From Xylocopa sonorina (lineage: Eukaryota; Arthropoda; Insecta; Hymenoptera; Apidae): a DNA stretch of 64,000 nt. Of this stretch, positions 62,501 to 64,000 are shown in pieces (within the stretch, counting starts at the first letter, position 1; each line of letters starts with the position of its first letter). The translations under genes and the position numbers were made by a program. Where the stretch lies: NCBI RefSeq assembly GCF_050948175.1, contig NC_135199.1, positions 3,600,501 to 3,664,500 on the forward strand, given 5' to 3'. The notes under the pieces are model-generated. The model was not told the origin of the DNA. It made no database searches and saw only the letters and a list, made by a program, of their open reading frames with translations.

Positions 62501-64000
62501 CGTGTCTCGAAGAGGCTTCTGTTTTCGTCAGCCTCGGGATCAGACGAACCGTTATCATTTCCGTCTCATATCGCGACGCTTCTCGCGTGTTCGATTTGAT
62601 CTTAGATCTTAGAACCATTCTTCTAATACAAGCGTCTTCGTATAATTGACGACTTTAAATGTTTTTTTTTTATGAAGCTGAATTGTGAAATGTTCTTCTT
62701 TTAACGGTTGAGAAGTTCGAATTGTTAGATTGTTAGTTGCGTATGTGGTAGAAAATGCAAGAATACCTTTCGAATTTCTTTTCTATTTCAACGGTGAACG
62801 ATATTCGCTGAAACGATACGGAGAGAAAGAAAATTTAGAGGGCACGCGATAACTGTAACGCGATAAGCGAGGAAATGGAAGAAATGGGGAGACGGTTGCT
62901 CGACTGCGAAACTTTTCTCTCGAACACCAGCGCAAATCGATTCCCATTTCTTCGCCGTCAGGAGGAGAGCGGAGAAAATCGAAGGAATAGAAAACTCCTA
63001 TCCGAGCATCAGCCACGCGCACTGTCTACCATCTGTTGCGCTCCTCTCCTAATCTTTTTTCGGGATCGCCGGAACAACTGGAAATATCACCGCCGCGAGA
63101 CTCTCGTGGACCTCTTCAGCCCACTGCTTGGTATTCACCAAGCTTTCCCATTATACGATCGTTGTACATTATTAAAGACTCGAGATCGGGACGAGCGCAT
63201 TATCCAGGTTAAAGAGACGTATCATTTCGGAGATTATCGCGCGGACGGTTAATGATAGCGCGTAAATGCATGGTTATTTAACACCATCCTTGCATCCTTA
63301 TCGAGCAATTTATTTAAATGGTCGACGCGCACGTACGATATTTAATTCAAAGATAGTCCTGTACATGGTTCGTACGTTATCGAAAGTCTGCAACAACTGC
63401 AAACCATTCTGAACGAAGATTTCGCCCTTCGAAATAGTAGAGGAAGCGCGACAAGCTCGTGAAAATCTCTCGAGGAGCCTCGAGACGGACGGAAGGTTCG
63501 AGAAGCGAGCAATGACGCGCGGCTTAAGTGCGCTCATCCTCGTGCTCGGTATACCTGTATCCCCGTGGCCGAACGCTCTTAACACCTCGAGGACAGGGGA
63601 AGCCAGTCCCGTCCTTTGGGTTGCAGCTGCCTCTCGTAGCTGCAGCACGTGTTCCTCTTCAACCGGGGCAGGTGGTTGGCGTCGTTAAGCAATCGCCTCC
63701 CCCTCGGCGAAGGCCGTGATTTCGACGTGGCACGGTCGGCCAGCGTGATGCCACGATACACGAAATCTCTGCGAGAGACGAGGACAGGAGGTGCGCTGCG
63801 GTCCAGCACGAGGCTAGGAGGACGGGAAAAGGTGTCCGCGATCCGGCGGGATCGGAAGATGAACGTCCATCCGGATTATACCGTAGCGCTAGCGATCCTG
63901 GGGAAAATCCCAGATCGCGTACGGTTAAGTGGATCGGTAAGGGAGATGGATATTACGGATAATATCGAATCGGTTTACGATGCTGGTTTCTCTTTCTCGC
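59521..64000. other. Noncoding DNA to the window end
   Basis: AT-rich at about 59.55-61.1 kb; purine-rich tract near 62142-62176. A CpG-rich block at about 63.4-63.94 kb ends in a donor-like GATCG|GTAAGG near 63937 and could be another noncoding exon. Presumably intron of the Pico-like gene. I see no RA, PH or proline-rich coding sequence. Confidence 0.45.

Overview
The window looks like nuclear DNA from an insect, most likely a hymenopteran (bee-like). The supporting features are short GT-AG introns, a secreted insect-type carboxylesterase, an MRL/Pico-type first coding exon, and long noncoding DNA that alternates between AT-rich stretches and blocks rich in CpG and TCGA. The species assignment is inference. 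There is no sign of bacterial operons, CRISPR arrays, rRNA or intact transposons, and I recognised no tRNA.

Positions 42-6249, minus strand: one complete carboxylesterase (alpha/beta-hydrolase) gene of eight coding exons. All splice phases close, giving 1,740 nt including the stop and 579 residues. It has a signal peptide, an intact Ser217/Glu348/His472 triad, and two unusual points: the oxyanion-hole motif reads HGCG instead of HGGG, and the chain ends in KDEL, an ER-retention signal. Only 41 nt lie beyond the stop, so the 3' UTR runs off the window.

Positions about 6.25-56.4 kb: some 50 kb without a recognisable protein gene. It holds a CpG-rich possible noncoding exon near 7.8-8.0 kb with a strong donor, polypyrimidine/polypurine tracts, small degenerate tandem repeats, palindromes, locally repeated motifs, and many long but unconvincing open frames caused by stop-codon scarcity in the GC-rich blocks. 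Part of this region may be a large 5'-UTR intron of the next gene, since that gene's first coding exon follows a splice acceptor.

Positions 56389-56542, plus strand: first coding exon (33 codons) of a gene whose N-terminus resembles the MRL family (lamellipodin/RIAM; Pico in Drosophila). It has an acidic start followed by a talin-binding-like helix. An in-frame stop upstream of the ATG, a good acceptor and a phase-0 donor support it. The rest of the window (56543-64000) is mostly its first coding intron, with one weak candidate second exon at 59442. The esterase and this gene are only neighbours; nothing ties them into one pathway. I did not find a clearly new biological system. The most checkable oddities are the altered oxyanion hole, the KDEL tail and the clustered repeat modules.
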